NCBI RefSeq assembly: GCF_000374805.1
Contig: NZ_KB895342.1
Coordinates: forward strand, 1-64,000
Direction: 5' to 3'
DNA from: Chitiniphilus shinanonensis DSM 23277
GTDB taxonomy: Bacteria; Pseudomonadota; Gammaproteobacteria; Burkholderiales; Chitinibacteraceae
Length of the DNA: 64,000 bases
Under the pieces are notes generated by a model. It did not search any database, had not been told where the DNA came from, and saw only the letters and a program-made list of their open reading frames with translations. Made by a program: the position numbers and the translations under genes. Below are positions 29,063 to 38,171 of the stretch, piece by piece (the first letter of the stretch is position 1; every line of letters starts with the position of its first letter).

Positions 29063-30829
29063 ATGTTCGATTTCAAAGGCCTGATCACCGCGCTCTTCAG
29101 TCGAGAGCAACAGCAAGGTGTTCACGACTACAAGTCCGCCACGGTGATGATGCAGGAATTGCCAGAGAGCGACATCCTGCAAGCGCATATCGAGATCGTG
29201 AAGGCGCTGCGGCAGCTCAACAGCAACCCCCGCATCAGCCTGAAGGAACGGATGCGCACCGTGCCGTACCTGGACGAAAAGGCGCGCAGCCTGCAGGACC
29301 ACCTGATCGAGGTGTATTCCGGCAGCCTGATCGACGATCATGCCGCGCCGCACCAGGTGCTGCCGTCCATCCTCGCCTACTGGCACCAGATGGCCGAGGC
29401 CTACCGGCTGTGCATCAAGCAGGCGTTGCAGAGCGGCACCCGCCACCTGGAGCAGCAGTTGCACCTGTTCATCGTGCGCGCGCTGCTGCATTACAACCAG
29501 GAAGTGAAGTGGGGCTACCTGCGCTACATGGAGATCGACGGCCGGGTGTGGCGCAACCTGAACCGCGTCTACCACTACGCCGAGCACCTGAAGCTGATCA
29601 CCACGCCGGTGCAGCCCTATCCCGAGGCCGAGCTGACTGACGCGCGCCGCGAGTACATCCAGCCGCTGATGCTGTCGCTGTCGATGCCCGACAAGCTGCA
29701 ACCGTCGCAGATCGAGCTGGTGTGGCACTGGCTGCGCCGCTGGGCCGGCCGCATCGAGCTGGAACTCCAGATCCGCCCCAACCGCCAGTTGTTCGCCGTG
29801 AACATCGCCGGCTCCACCCCGCCCAAGCGGCTGCGCCGCGACATGGTGGGCGACAACTGGCGCTACTGGTTCACCGAGGCGCTGGTGCAGCATGCCCGCG
29901 ACGTGCACGACCAGCTGGAACGCGGCGCCAAGCCCGAAGCCCACGGCCTGCCGATCGAGACGGCCGATCCCGCGCACCTGGAACTGATGCACAAGCTGCT
30001 CAACCTGTGGTCGCGCGACATCGCGCCGCCGGTGCGCCGCTTCGAGCGCCAGGACATCCGTAAACGGGTGCAGGTGGTGCGCGGCCTGGACGACGTGATC
30101 CGCTTCCTGGGCGGCCACGGCAGTGGCAGCCACCGCCTGATCGATTCCGAGCACTGGGTGCTGGAGAACGAAAGCAGCGGCGGCTACGGCATGAACTACA
30201 CCGGCAAGGGCGACGACAAGCTGCTGGTAGGCGAACTGGTCGGCCTGGGTCAAACCGAGGGCCGCTCGTTCACCGTCGGCATCATCCGCCGCATCACCAA
30301 GCACCGCGACGGCCATGTCCACGTGGGCGTCGAGCGACTGTCGGCCAACGCCGTGGTGGTGGAACTGAGCCAGATGCAGGGGGACCGCACCTTCCAGGGC
30401 CTCTATACCACCGAGGGCACCGGCAGCACCGACCGCTTCCTGATGCTGCCGCAGACCTTCTTCGCGCCGCACCGCGAGTTCCTGCTGTCGGCGCAGGGTA
30501 GGCGCTACCGCATCCGCATGGACCCGGCGCTGGAGCACAGCGGCCACACCGCCATCGCGCGCTTCTCGGTGCTGGAGCGGCTGGAGTCGGCGCCCCGGCA
30601 ACCCGCCGCGCCGCATTCGGCCAATGGCGCCACGCACACCAACGGCAACGCGCTGAACGGCCACGCGGCCAAGGCGCCCGGCGTAAACGGCACCGGCAAC
30701 CATGGCGCCACCGGTGGCACGGTCCCGCGCCCGGTGCAACCACGCCCGGCAACGGATGCCGGCCTGAACGGCCACGCGCCGCGGCCCCAGGGCAACGCCA
30801 TGCCCGACACCGGCCCCATGCTGCATTGA
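29063..30829 (+). CDS. Large cytoplasmic protein with PilZ-like C-terminal region
   Basis: A 588-residue protein without signal or membrane segments. The N-terminal ~320 residues are helical and unrecognised. A C-terminal region has R329-Q-D-I-R333-K-R and, ~36 residues on, N369-E-S-S-G-G374. These resemble the RxxxR and (D/N)xSxxG motifs with which PilZ domains bind cyclic di-GMP, so it may be a c-di-GMP effector. The last ~75 residues are an Asn/Gly/Pro/His-rich low-complexity tail. I infer function only from the motifs. Confidence 0.65.
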   Translation: MFDFKGLITALFSREQQQGVHDYKSATVMMQELPESDILQAHIEIVKALRQLNSNPRISLKERMRTVPYLDEKARSLQDHLIEVYSGSLIDDHAAPHQVLPSILAYWHQMAEAYRLCIKQALQSGTRHLEQQLHLFIVRALLHYNQEVKWGYLRYMEIDGRVWRNLNRVYHYAEHLKLITTPVQPYPEAELTDARREYIQPLMLSLSMPDKLQPSQIELVWHWLRRWAGRIELELQIRPNRQLFAVNIAGSTPPKRLRRDMVGDNWRYWFTEALVQHARDVHDQLERGAKPEAHGLPIETADPAHLELMHKLLNLWSRDIAPPVRRFERQDIRKRVQVVRGLDDVIRFLGGHGSGSHRLIDSEHWVLENESSGGYGMNYTGKGDDKLLVGELVGLGQTEGRSFTVGIIRRITKHRDGHVHVGVERLSANAVVVELSQMQGDRTFQGLYTTEGTGSTDRFLMLPQTFFAPHREFLLSAQGRRYRIRMDPALEHSGHTAIARFSVLERLESAPRQPAAPHSANGATHTNGNALNGHAAKAPGVNGTGNHGATGGTVPRPVQPRPATDAGLNGHAPRPQGNAMPDTGPMLH

Positions 30830-30941
30830 CGGACTACGGCCGCGCCGCTCAGGCGCGGCCATGCTCGGAAGACCGTCCCCGCGGCACGTCCCGCCCGCCA
30901 GGGTTTCGCCCGACGCCGATACAGTGCCCCTTCCCGCTTCG

Positions 30942-32099
30942 CTATCCTGCCGCCGGCCCATCCAGCGCCGGCCCATCCAGCGCCGGCTCGACCGGCTCCG
31001 CGCGCAGGCGATGGAGCGCCAGCCCCCAGAACAGCAGCGCCAGCGCCGCCAGATTGAGCAGCTCCGGCAGGACCTCGGCCAGCGACGCACCCATCTGGTT
31101 GAGCTTGAGCATGGCCTGGATGCCGGGCGTGGTCGGGATCAACCGCGCCACCCATACCAACGGTTCGGGCATCAGCACGTGCGGCCATGACGTTCCGCTC
31201 AGGAAGAAGAACGGCACCGAGGTCAGCGTCAGCACCTGCATGGTCCGCGCCCGGTTCGGCATGATGCTGCCCAGCCACATCGCCAGCCCCACGCACGCCG
31301 TCATGAACAGCGGCACCGCCACCAGCGCGCCCAGCGCGTTGCCACCGCGCGGGTAGTCCTGGAACCAGAACACGAAACCCAGGAAGTAGGCCAGCGTCAG
31401 CATGCCGATCAGCCAGAACGCCAGCGCGTGCGCCCCCAGCCGCATGGCGCTCCAGCCCCGGCCTCGGGCCACGCCGCATACGATCAGCGCCGCGCCGATC
31501 ATCAGCACCTGCTGGGCGATCAGCACCGCCACCGCCGGCACCACGTAGCTGCCGTAGCCGTCGCGGGTGTTGTACAGCGGTCGCGTCACCAGCTTCACCG
31601 GCTGCGTCGCCTTCAGCACCGCCGGGCCGGCAATGCCGAGCGCGGCGGCGCGGCGCTCGGCCAGCTCGGCGATGGCACCGCCGGCCATCTCGCCCAGCCC
31701 CCCCAGCAGCGCCGCGTTGCGGATCAAGTAGGCGGCGTTGCCGTGCAGCAGCAGGTGGCCCTGCTCGCCGCGCAGCACGTCGTGCCCCAGGCCGCGCGGG
31801 ATCAGCAGGATGCCGTCCACCTCGCCGGCTTCCAGCAAGGCGGCGGCCCGGCGCAGGTCGAGCGGCGTCGCCACCACCCGCACCGCCCGTACCGCCTGGG
31901 CCGAACGCACGATCTCGCGGCTGAGCGCGCTGTGGTCCTCGTCCACCACCGCGATCGGCAACTGCGTCGCCACCTGGTGGCGGTACGCCACCGGGTAGTA
32001 GAACGAGTACAGCAGCGCCGCGCCCAGCAGCGCCAGCGCCGCGGCGGAATCGCTCAGGATGTTGCGCCACGCCTCGCGCCAGGCTTCGCCCCAGCTCAT
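30942..32099 (-). CDS. ABC-2 type transport permease (YhhJ/YbhR-like), second copy
   Basis: A 385-residue permease: one N-terminal membrane helix, a large periplasmic domain (about 45-170, with VVDEDHSALSREIVRSA) and five or six C-terminal helices (FFFLSGTSWPHVLMPEPL...IPTTPGIQAM). This is the layout of the YhhJ/YbhS/YbhR half-permeases that export drugs or small molecules. The C-terminus ends in a short tandem repeat (PALDGPALDG) encoded by a 15-bp direct repeat. Its ATG overlaps the upstream permease's stop. No ATPase is encoded in this operon. Confidence 0.88.
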   Translation of the reverse strand: MSWGEAWREAWRNILSDSAAALALLGAALLYSFYYPVAYRHQVATQLPIAVVDEDHSALSREIVRSAQAVRAVRVVATPLDLRRAAALLEAGEVDGILLIPRGLGHDVLRGEQGHLLLHGNAAYLIRNAALLGGLGEMAGGAIAELAERRAAALGIAGPAVLKATQPVKLVTRPLYNTRDGYGSYVVPAVAVLIAQQVLMIGAALIVCGVARGRGWSAMRLGAHALAFWLIGMLTLAYFLGFVFWFQDYPRGGNALGALVAVPLFMTACVGLAMWLGSIMPNRARTMQVLTLTSVPFFFLSGTSWPHVLMPEPLVWVARLIPTTPGIQAMLKLNQMGASLAEVLPELLNLAALALLFWGLALHRLRAEPVEPALDGPALDGPAAG

Positions 32100-33226
32100 G
32101 TCGGCCCCTTGCGCGCCAGCGCGCGGTACATCGCCCAGGCCGGCCACGCCGGCACCACGATGAAGGCCGCCAGCACCACCAGCGTGCTCCAGGCATCCTG
32201 CAACGGCGCGGCCAGGTACAACTGCTGCCCCTGGAGCCGGATATAGGTGGTGTACGGCATCAGCAGGCTCCAGAAACGGGTGAACCACGGCGCGCCCAGC
32301 GTCGGGAACAAGGCGTTGGAGTACGCCAGCGCCGGACCGGCGAACACGCTGGCGGTGCTCAGCGAGCGCACCACGTCGCCCTTGCCCAGGCCGAGGAACA
32401 GCAGGCCGATCACCGCATAGCCGGCGTACATCAGCCATTGCGCGACCCACATCAGCGCCAGGCTGCCGCTCACCGTCCAGCCGCGCAGCCCCATCGCGGC
32501 CACCAGCCCCAGGCTGTGCAGCACGGAAAACGCCATCACGTAGAACAGGCCGACCCCGGCCAGCCGCTGCCACGGCACCGCGCCCTCGCGCCCCAGCACC
32601 CGGCTGTAGGCGGCGATCACCATCACCAGCATGGTCAGGTTGAGCACGGCGCTGTAGATCACCGGCACCAACCCCCACTCGTAGCTCAGGCGCGAGTTGA
32701 ACAGCGAGGTGGCGGTGATGGCGATCGGCAGCGCGGCCTGCGGCGACGGCGCGTCGGCGGTGGCCGGCGGGCGCGCCAGCGGCGACAGGGTGGCGTTGAA
32801 GTTCATCACCGCGGCCGACACGTCGCGCGCCACCGCGCCACCTGCGGTGTAGAAGCTGTTGTTGTAGAAGACGAACACGGTCGCCTGGCTGCCGCGCGCG
32901 GCGTCCCGGGCGGCGCCGTGGGGAATGTGCACCACGCCGAAGGCATGGCCGGCGCGCACCTGCGACCAGGCTTCGTCGAGCGAATCGGTCTGCGCCACCA
33001 GCCGCACCGCAGGCGCGGCGGCGATCTCGCGCGTCAGCGCCCGGCTCAACGCGGAATGGTCGTTGTCCACCAGCACCACCGGCAACTGCCGCGTGGACCC
33101 GGCCGAGAACAACCAGATCAGCAGCGCCAGCCCGGCCAGCGGCAGCCAGGACACCAGCGCGCGATCCCAGCGACTGCGCCAGACCAGTCCGGCTTCGTGC
33201 CGGAACGCCTGGGCCCAGCCCATCAT
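32096..33226 (-). CDS. ABC-2 type transport permease, first copy
   Basis: A 376-residue half-permease with the same architecture as its downstream neighbour, including VLVDNDHSALSRALTREIA in the periplasmic part and about six helices. The two probably form a heterodimer. The start ATG overlaps the HlyD stop (ATGA); the next codon is also ATG. It is cotranscribed with the TolC-HlyD genes, giving a tripartite exporter reaching the outer membrane. Confidence 0.88.
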   Translation of the reverse strand: MMGWAQAFRHEAGLVWRSRWDRALVSWLPLAGLALLIWLFSAGSTRQLPVVLVDNDHSALSRALTREIAAAPAVRLVAQTDSLDEAWSQVRAGHAFGVVHIPHGAARDAARGSQATVFVFYNNSFYTAGGAVARDVSAAVMNFNATLSPLARPPATADAPSPQAALPIAITATSLFNSRLSYEWGLVPVIYSAVLNLTMLVMVIAAYSRVLGREGAVPWQRLAGVGLFYVMAFSVLHSLGLVAAMGLRGWTVSGSLALMWVAQWLMYAGYAVIGLLFLGLGKGDVVRSLSTASVFAGPALAYSNALFPTLGAPWFTRFWSLLMPYTTYIRLQGQQLYLAAPLQDAWSTLVVLAAFIVVPAWPAWAMYRALARKGPT

Positions 33227-34215
33227 TGCGGCCAGGCGAACAGCACGCTCATGCCGGGGCGCAGCCCGTCCACCGGCGCCAGCGGCCGGGCGCGGACCTC
33301 GAAGCTGCGCACGTCGTAGCCGTCCGACTGGCGCACCGCGCGCCAGGTGGCGAACTCGCCTCGCGGGTTGATGAACGACACCTTGAAGCGCGCCTGGCGC
33401 CCGTCGAGCGCCGGCACCGTGCCCCGCAGCTCGCGGCCCAGCTTCAGCGCGTGGAACTGGTCTTCGCGCACATTCATCGACACCCACACGTCCTGCGGAT
33501 CGACCACGGTGAACACCGGATACCCCGGCGGCACGATCTCGCCGACGTTGGCGGTGCGGTGGGTGATCTCGCCGGCGGCGGGCGACACCACCTTCAGTTC
33601 GGCCTGCAACGCCGCCACCTCGGCCACGCCGGCCTCGGCCTGCTTGGTCTGCGCGGCGGCGCCGGCCTTGTCCTCGGGCCGGGCGCCGGCCACGGCCTTC
33701 TGGTATTCCGCTCGGGCCGCGGCGGCCAGTTGCGCGGTGGCGTCGCGCGCGGCGCGGGACTCGTCGCGGCGCTGGCCGGTGACCACGCCTTCGCGGTACA
33801 GCGCTTCCAGCCGGGTGTGGGTTTTTTCCGCCAGCACCGCGTTGGCGGCGGCGGCCTCCCACGCGGCGCGGGCGGCGGCGATGTCCTCCGGCCGCGCGCC
33901 GTTGTCGGCTTTATCCTTCTGCGATTCCGCCGCCGCGTGCTGGGCGCGCACCTGCGCCAGCTTGGCGTCCAGCTCGGGGCTGGACAGCGTGAACAGCACC
34001 TGTCCGGCCTTGACGCGGTCGCCTTCGTGCACGAACACGGCCTCCAGCCGGCCAGGCACCTTGGCGCCGATGCGCAGTTCGTCGGCATCGACCATGCCCT
34101 GGATCTGGTCCGGCGCCGGGCGGTAGGCTTGCCACAGTCCATAGCCGATCAGCGCCAGCAGCGCGATGACCAGCAGGAACACCGCAGCGCGTCGAGTGGT
34201 AGCGGAGGCAGTCAT
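33223..34215 (-). CDS. HlyD/MFP periplasmic adaptor
   Basis: A 330-residue membrane-fusion protein. It has one N-terminal anchor helix (about 11-30), a biotinyl-lipoyl half (RIGAKVPGRLEAVFVHEGDRVKAGQVLFTLSSPEL), a long coiled-coil hairpin rich in Ala/Glu/Arg (about 85-195), and the second lipoyl half with VVSPAAGEITHRTANVGEIVPPG. It joins the inner-membrane permeases to the TolC-type channel. It overlaps both neighbours by ATGA junctions. YhiI/YbhG are the closest relatives that come to mind. Confidence 0.92.
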   Translation of the reverse strand: MTASATTRRAAVFLLVIALLALIGYGLWQAYRPAPDQIQGMVDADELRIGAKVPGRLEAVFVHEGDRVKAGQVLFTLSSPELDAKLAQVRAQHAAAESQKDKADNGARPEDIAAARAAWEAAAANAVLAEKTHTRLEALYREGVVTGQRRDESRAARDATAQLAAAARAEYQKAVAGARPEDKAGAAAQTKQAEAGVAEVAALQAELKVVSPAAGEITHRTANVGEIVPPGYPVFTVVDPQDVWVSMNVREDQFHALKLGRELRGTVPALDGRQARFKVSFINPRGEFATWRAVRQSDGYDVRSFEVRARPLAPVDGLRPGMSVLFAWPQ

Positions 34216-35582
34216 CAGTCGATCACCTTGTCGGCCTTGCGGATGAATTCGGGATAGCGGCCCAGGTCGCCCGCGCCGTCGAGCAGGCGGGCCAGCGCCA
34301 CGTCGAACAGGTAGGCGGCCTGCGCCTCCTCCACCTGGGCGCCGCCCAGCAGCAGGCGCGCGTCGACCACGTCCACCGCCGTACCCTGCCCTTCGCGGAA
34401 CGCCAGTTCCTGGGCGCGCAGGTTCTCGCGCGCGGCGGCCAGGCTGGACGCCAGCAGGCGGAACTGTTGCTGCGCGGTCTCGACGTCGTTGTAGGCGCGG
34501 TGGGTGGCGATGCCCAGCATGGTGCGCGCCTCCTCGACCAGCGCGCCCACCTGCGCGCCGGCGGCCTTGGCGGCGCTGACCGAGCGCTTGCGGTCGGTGC
34601 GGTCGAACAGCGGGAAGCGCACGCCGATGCCGACGATCCAGTCCGGCTCGATCGGCACCGCGTCGTCGGGGTTGAAGTTGTACGAGCCGAACATGAACGC
34701 TTCGGGCAGCCAGCGGGCCTCTTCGGCGCGCACCTTCTGCTGCGCCGCCTCGCCCAGCGCCTGCAGCTTCAGCACCTGCGGGTTGTTGGCATCGGCGGCG
34801 GCGAGGAATTCGTCGCGCGGCCCCACCGGCTCGGTGAGCATGAACAACGGGGTGCTCAGGTCGAACTGGCGCTGGCTGCGCAACAGGCGCGCCAGCGAGC
34901 CCTGGGCGCTGTCCAGTTCGCGCAGCGCGCGCTCGTACTCGCGTTGCGCGGTATCGGCGGCCACCTGCGCCTGCAGGCGCTGCGCCTTGGTGATCATGCC
35001 GGCCTGTTCCAGCTTGCGCGCGTTGTCCAGGTGCTGGCCCAGGCCGTCGCGCACGTCGGCGCGGATCTTCAGCACCTTGGCCGCCAGCTGCTGGCCGAAG
35101 TAGAGCTGGATCAGGTTGACCAGCGCGCCCTGGCGCGCGCTGCCCAGTTCGGCGTCGGCCTGGCGCACGCCGGCCTGCGCGGCGCGCTGCGCGGCGTCGA
35201 TCTTGCCGCCGGTGTAGAACGGCCACAGCGCGGTGATGGTGGGACGGAACGAGGTCTGCGACAGCTTGGCCTCGACGTCGGGCAGGTTGAGGTTGAGCGG
35301 CAGCGGGGTGCCGTTGACCGTCACGCTGTCCAGGCTGACCGCGTCGCCGGCGATGGTCTTGCGGTAGCGCAGTACCTGGGCGTCCAGGCTGACCGTGGGC
35401 AGATCCAGCGATTTGAGCGCTTCGGCCTCGTCGGCGCGGGCGCTCATGTTGTAGCGCGCGGCCTGAATGGCGTCCGATTCATCGAGCAGGCGCGCGACGG
35501 CCGCATCGAAGCTGAGTGTTTCGGCGGCGGCGGTAGCCGCCAGCAGGCACATGACCAGGACCGCGCTCCCCGACCCTCGCAT
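34215..35582 (-). CDS. TolC-family outer-membrane efflux channel
   Basis: A 455-residue OMF protein. The signal peptide (VLVMCLLAATAAA) ends near residue 20. Two homologous repeats of long helices with beta hairpins follow, e.g. FDAAVARLLDESDAIQAARYNMSARADEAEALKSLDLPTVSL and, at the second repeat, GIGVRFPLFDRTDRKRSVSAAKA. It starts the exporter gene set with AAGGGAAAG as ribosome site, and its stop overlaps hlyD. Some 86 nt separate it from the upstream small gene. Confidence 0.93.
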   Translation of the reverse strand: MRGSGSAVLVMCLLAATAAAETLSFDAAVARLLDESDAIQAARYNMSARADEAEALKSLDLPTVSLDAQVLRYRKTIAGDAVSLDSVTVNGTPLPLNLNLPDVEAKLSQTSFRPTITALWPFYTGGKIDAAQRAAQAGVRQADAELGSARQGALVNLIQLYFGQQLAAKVLKIRADVRDGLGQHLDNARKLEQAGMITKAQRLQAQVAADTAQREYERALRELDSAQGSLARLLRSQRQFDLSTPLFMLTEPVGPRDEFLAAADANNPQVLKLQALGEAAQQKVRAEEARWLPEAFMFGSYNFNPDDAVPIEPDWIVGIGVRFPLFDRTDRKRSVSAAKAAGAQVGALVEEARTMLGIATHRAYNDVETAQQQFRLLASSLAAARENLRAQELAFREGQGTAVDVVDARLLLGGAQVEEAQAAYLFDVALARLLDGAGDLGRYPEFIRKADKVID

Positions 35583-35668
35583 ACGGCTTTCCCTTGCTTT
35601 TTTACACCGCCCCAGATTAGTCCATCGGCGCGCGGTTTTCCGGACGCCTCCTCCGGGGCCGGCCGATC

Positions 35669-36007
35669 TCAGCGCTTGGCGCGCGCCTTGGGCGTAGGCG
35701 TCGGGGTGGGCAGCGGCGTGGGGGTCGGCGTCGGCATCACCTTGGCGCAACGACCGTAGCGGTCGTATTCGGTGTTCACCTCGGCCAGCCGCGCGTTGAG
35801 CTTGTCGATGTTGTAGCGATAGGTTTCGCGGGACAGCCGCAGATGGATCAACTGGCGTTCGCGCACCAGCTTCTCGCAGCGCTGGCGTTCCAGTTGCAGC
35901 AGCTTGTCGGGGTCGGCGCGATAGGTCTGGGTGGGCGTCGGCGTCGGGTCGGCGGCCAGCGCGGTGGCGGCGGCCAGCGCCAGCAACAGCGGGGTACAGC
36001 ACTTCAC
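35669..36007 (-). CDS. Periplasmic Thr-Pro-rich protein, function unknown
   Basis: A 112-residue protein. It has a signal peptide (KCCTPLLLALAAATALAA), then a short PTPTPTQ, then a charged helical, probably coiled-coil part (about 27-85). It ends in a Thr-Pro repeat (PTPTPTPLPTPTPTP) with a basic end. The GTG start overlaps the pabC stop (GTGA). The charged core may bind a partner, and the TP repeat may act as a spacer in the periplasm. A longer upstream frame has no good start. Confidence 0.65.
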   Translation of the reverse strand: MKCCTPLLLALAAATALAADPTPTPTQTYRADPDKLLQLERQRCEKLVRERQLIHLRLSRETYRYNIDKLNARLAEVNTEYDRYGRCAKVMPTPTPTPLPTPTPTPKARAKR

Positions 36008-36819
36008 AACCACTTGGTTTCGTCCTTTTCGAGTTGCGCCAGGGCGGCGGCCACGCCGGCATCCAGGGCGTGCGCGCCCCAATGCTGCCCTGCCAGCTCG
36101 CGCACCGCCACCAGTCCGATCAAACTATTGCACAGCCACAGCCGGTCGGCGGCCAGCAGCGCGGCCGGGGTCATCGGGGTTTCGCGCACCGCGATGCCCA
36201 GTTGCGGCGCCAGGTCGAGCATGGCCTCGCGCATCACGCCGGCCACGCCGCCGCCATCCAGGCGCGGGGTGAACAGCACGCGGCCGGACAGCGCCAGCAC
36301 GTTGCTCATGGTGCCTTCCAGCACGTGGCCGTCGCGATCAAGCAGCAACCCTTCAAACAGCGCCGCATCCTGCCATTCGGCGCGCGCCAGCACGTTTTCC
36401 AGGCGGTTCAGGTGCTTGATGCCGGCCAGGCGCGGCTGCCAGCCGGCGCGCATCTCGCACCAGCGCACGCGCACGCCTTCGGCCGGCGGGCGCGGCGGCA
36501 GCGGCGCCACCTGCACCACGCGGTTGGGCGCGCAGTCGGCGGGCACGCCATACCCGCGCGGCGAATCGCCGCGGGTGACGACGATCTTGACCGCGGCGTC
36601 GTTGGGCTCCAGCGCGGCGATGTCGTCCAGCAGCGTGGCCTCGTCGGGCGCGACGATGCCCAGCGCGGCGCAGTCGCGCGCCAGCTTGGCGTACTGGCGC
36701 GCCCACAGCCGCAGGCCGCCGCCTTCGCAGCGCAGGGTGCGGAACACGCCGTCGCCGAACTGGAAGCCCCGGTCGTTCAGCCCGATTTCGTCGGCCGGCT
36801 GGCCGTTGACCCGTCTCAT
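36004..36819 (-). CDS. pabC: Aminodeoxychorismate lyase
   Basis: A 271-residue fold-type IV PLP enzyme. It converts 4-amino-4-deoxychorismate to 4-aminobenzoate plus pyruvate in folate synthesis. The opening VNGQPADEIGLNDRGFQFGDGVFRTLR, the PLP lysine in GIKHLNRLENVLAR, and EGTMSNVLAL are the expected motifs. The ATG overlaps the pabB stop and its own stop overlaps the next gene, so the three are translationally coupled. Confidence 0.94.
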   Translation of the reverse strand: MRRVNGQPADEIGLNDRGFQFGDGVFRTLRCEGGGLRLWARQYAKLARDCAALGIVAPDEATLLDDIAALEPNDAAVKIVVTRGDSPRGYGVPADCAPNRVVQVAPLPPRPPAEGVRVRWCEMRAGWQPRLAGIKHLNRLENVLARAEWQDAALFEGLLLDRDGHVLEGTMSNVLALSGRVLFTPRLDGGGVAGVMREAMLDLAPQLGIAVRETPMTPAALLAADRLWLCNSLIGLVAVRELAGQHWGAHALDAGVAAALAQLEKDETKWL

Positions 36820-38105
36820 GCGTCCACCCCCAGCGCGCGCAGCAGGCCGCGCGCCTTGTGCCCGGTCTCGGCCAGTTCGCGCGCCGGGTCGGAGTCGGCG
36901 ACGATGCCGGCGCCGGCGCGGAACGACAGCCGCTGGCGCTGCATGGCGAAGCTGCGGATCAGGATGTTGAAATCGGCCTGGCCGTCGTGGCCGAGGTAGC
37001 CCAGCGCGCCGGTGTAGGCCCGGCGCGGCCGGTCCTCCAGCTCGCGGATGATCTGCATGCAGCGCACCTTGGGGCAGCCGGTGATGGTGCCGCCGGGGAA
37101 CAGCGCGCGCAGCAGGTCGCGCGGGGTGATGCCGGCGCGCAGCCGGGCGCGCACGTTGGATTCGATGTGGTGGACGAAGGCATAGCTGGCGACCGCCATC
37201 AGTTCGTCCACCTCCACCGTGCCCGGCACGGCGATGCGTCCCAGGTCGTTGCGTTCCAGGTCGACCAGCATGATGTGCTCGGCGCGCTCCTTGACCGTAG
37301 CCAGCAGGCGCGTCTTGAGCGCCTCGTCCTCCGCCGGCGTGGCGCCGCGCGGGTGGGTGCCGGCGATGGGCCGGGTCTGCACCAGGCTGCCGCGCACGCT
37401 GACCAGCCGCTCGGGCGACGAGCTGACCACGTGACGGCCGTCGCCCAGGTCGTACAGCGCCGAGAACGGCGCCGGATTGGCCGCGCGCAGCCGCGCGTAC
37501 AGGTCGTGCGCATCGCCCTGGGCCAGGGTGACGTCCCAGCCGCGCGACAGGTTCACCTGGAACACGTCGCCCTCGACGATGTAGCGCTTGCACGCCGCCA
37601 CGCCGTCGAGAAACGCCTGCGAGTCGTCCTCGGCCACCTGCGCCACCGCCAGCGGGCCGGGCGCCCACGCGGCGGCGGCGGTCAGCGCGGCGCGCAGGGT
37701 GTCCAGGTGGTCGGCCGTCTCGGCGCTCAGCCAGGCCTGGCCGCTGGCGCGATCGACCAGCACCGCGGCAGGGCAGTACAGCAGCGCGGCGCGCGGGAAG
37801 TCGTCGTCCGGGCGCGCGGCGACGGTGGGCTCGAATGCCTCCAGCATCTCGTAGCCGACGTACAGCGCCCAGCCGCCGTAGAACGGCAGCGGTCCGGCGG
37901 GCGTGCCGCCCAGCGGCAGCTCGGCGATGTCGGAAAGAAAGGTGCGTTGCCCGGCGGCGGAATAGGTCAGCCGGCGCTGCGGCAGGGCGAACAGCAGATC
38001 CCAGCCGGTATCGCCCGAGGATTGGTACAGCGCGGGGAACAGCTCGGGATGGGCGGCGGCCAGCGCCGGCAGGTCGGGGGCCGAATCGAGAGCGAACGAG
38101 AACAT
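36816..38105 (-). CDS. pabB: Aminodeoxychorismate synthase component I
   Basis: A 429-residue chorismate-binding enzyme, the right size for PabB alone. It makes 4-amino-4-deoxychorismate with the glutaminase PabA, which is not encoded here. The core VFQVNLSRG, SSSPERLVSVRG, TRPIAGTHPRG, FPGGTITGCPKVRCMQIIRELE and GALGYLGHDGQADFNILIR are all conserved. The TGCPK motif distinguishes it from anthranilate synthase TrpE. It is the first gene of the long minus-strand run. Confidence 0.95.
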   Translation of the reverse strand: MFSFALDSAPDLPALAAAHPELFPALYQSSGDTGWDLLFALPQRRLTYSAAGQRTFLSDIAELPLGGTPAGPLPFYGGWALYVGYEMLEAFEPTVAARPDDDFPRAALLYCPAAVLVDRASGQAWLSAETADHLDTLRAALTAAAAWAPGPLAVAQVAEDDSQAFLDGVAACKRYIVEGDVFQVNLSRGWDVTLAQGDAHDLYARLRAANPAPFSALYDLGDGRHVVSSSPERLVSVRGSLVQTRPIAGTHPRGATPAEDEALKTRLLATVKERAEHIMLVDLERNDLGRIAVPGTVEVDELMAVASYAFVHHIESNVRARLRAGITPRDLLRALFPGGTITGCPKVRCMQIIRELEDRPRRAYTGALGYLGHDGQADFNILIRSFAMQRQRLSFRAGAGIVADSDPARELAETGHKARGLLRALGVDA

Positions 38106-38171
38106 GCCGCGATTGTAGCAAGCACCCGCCGCGTCGCGGTCCGGCCATGACAACCAGTGGTATATGGTGAA

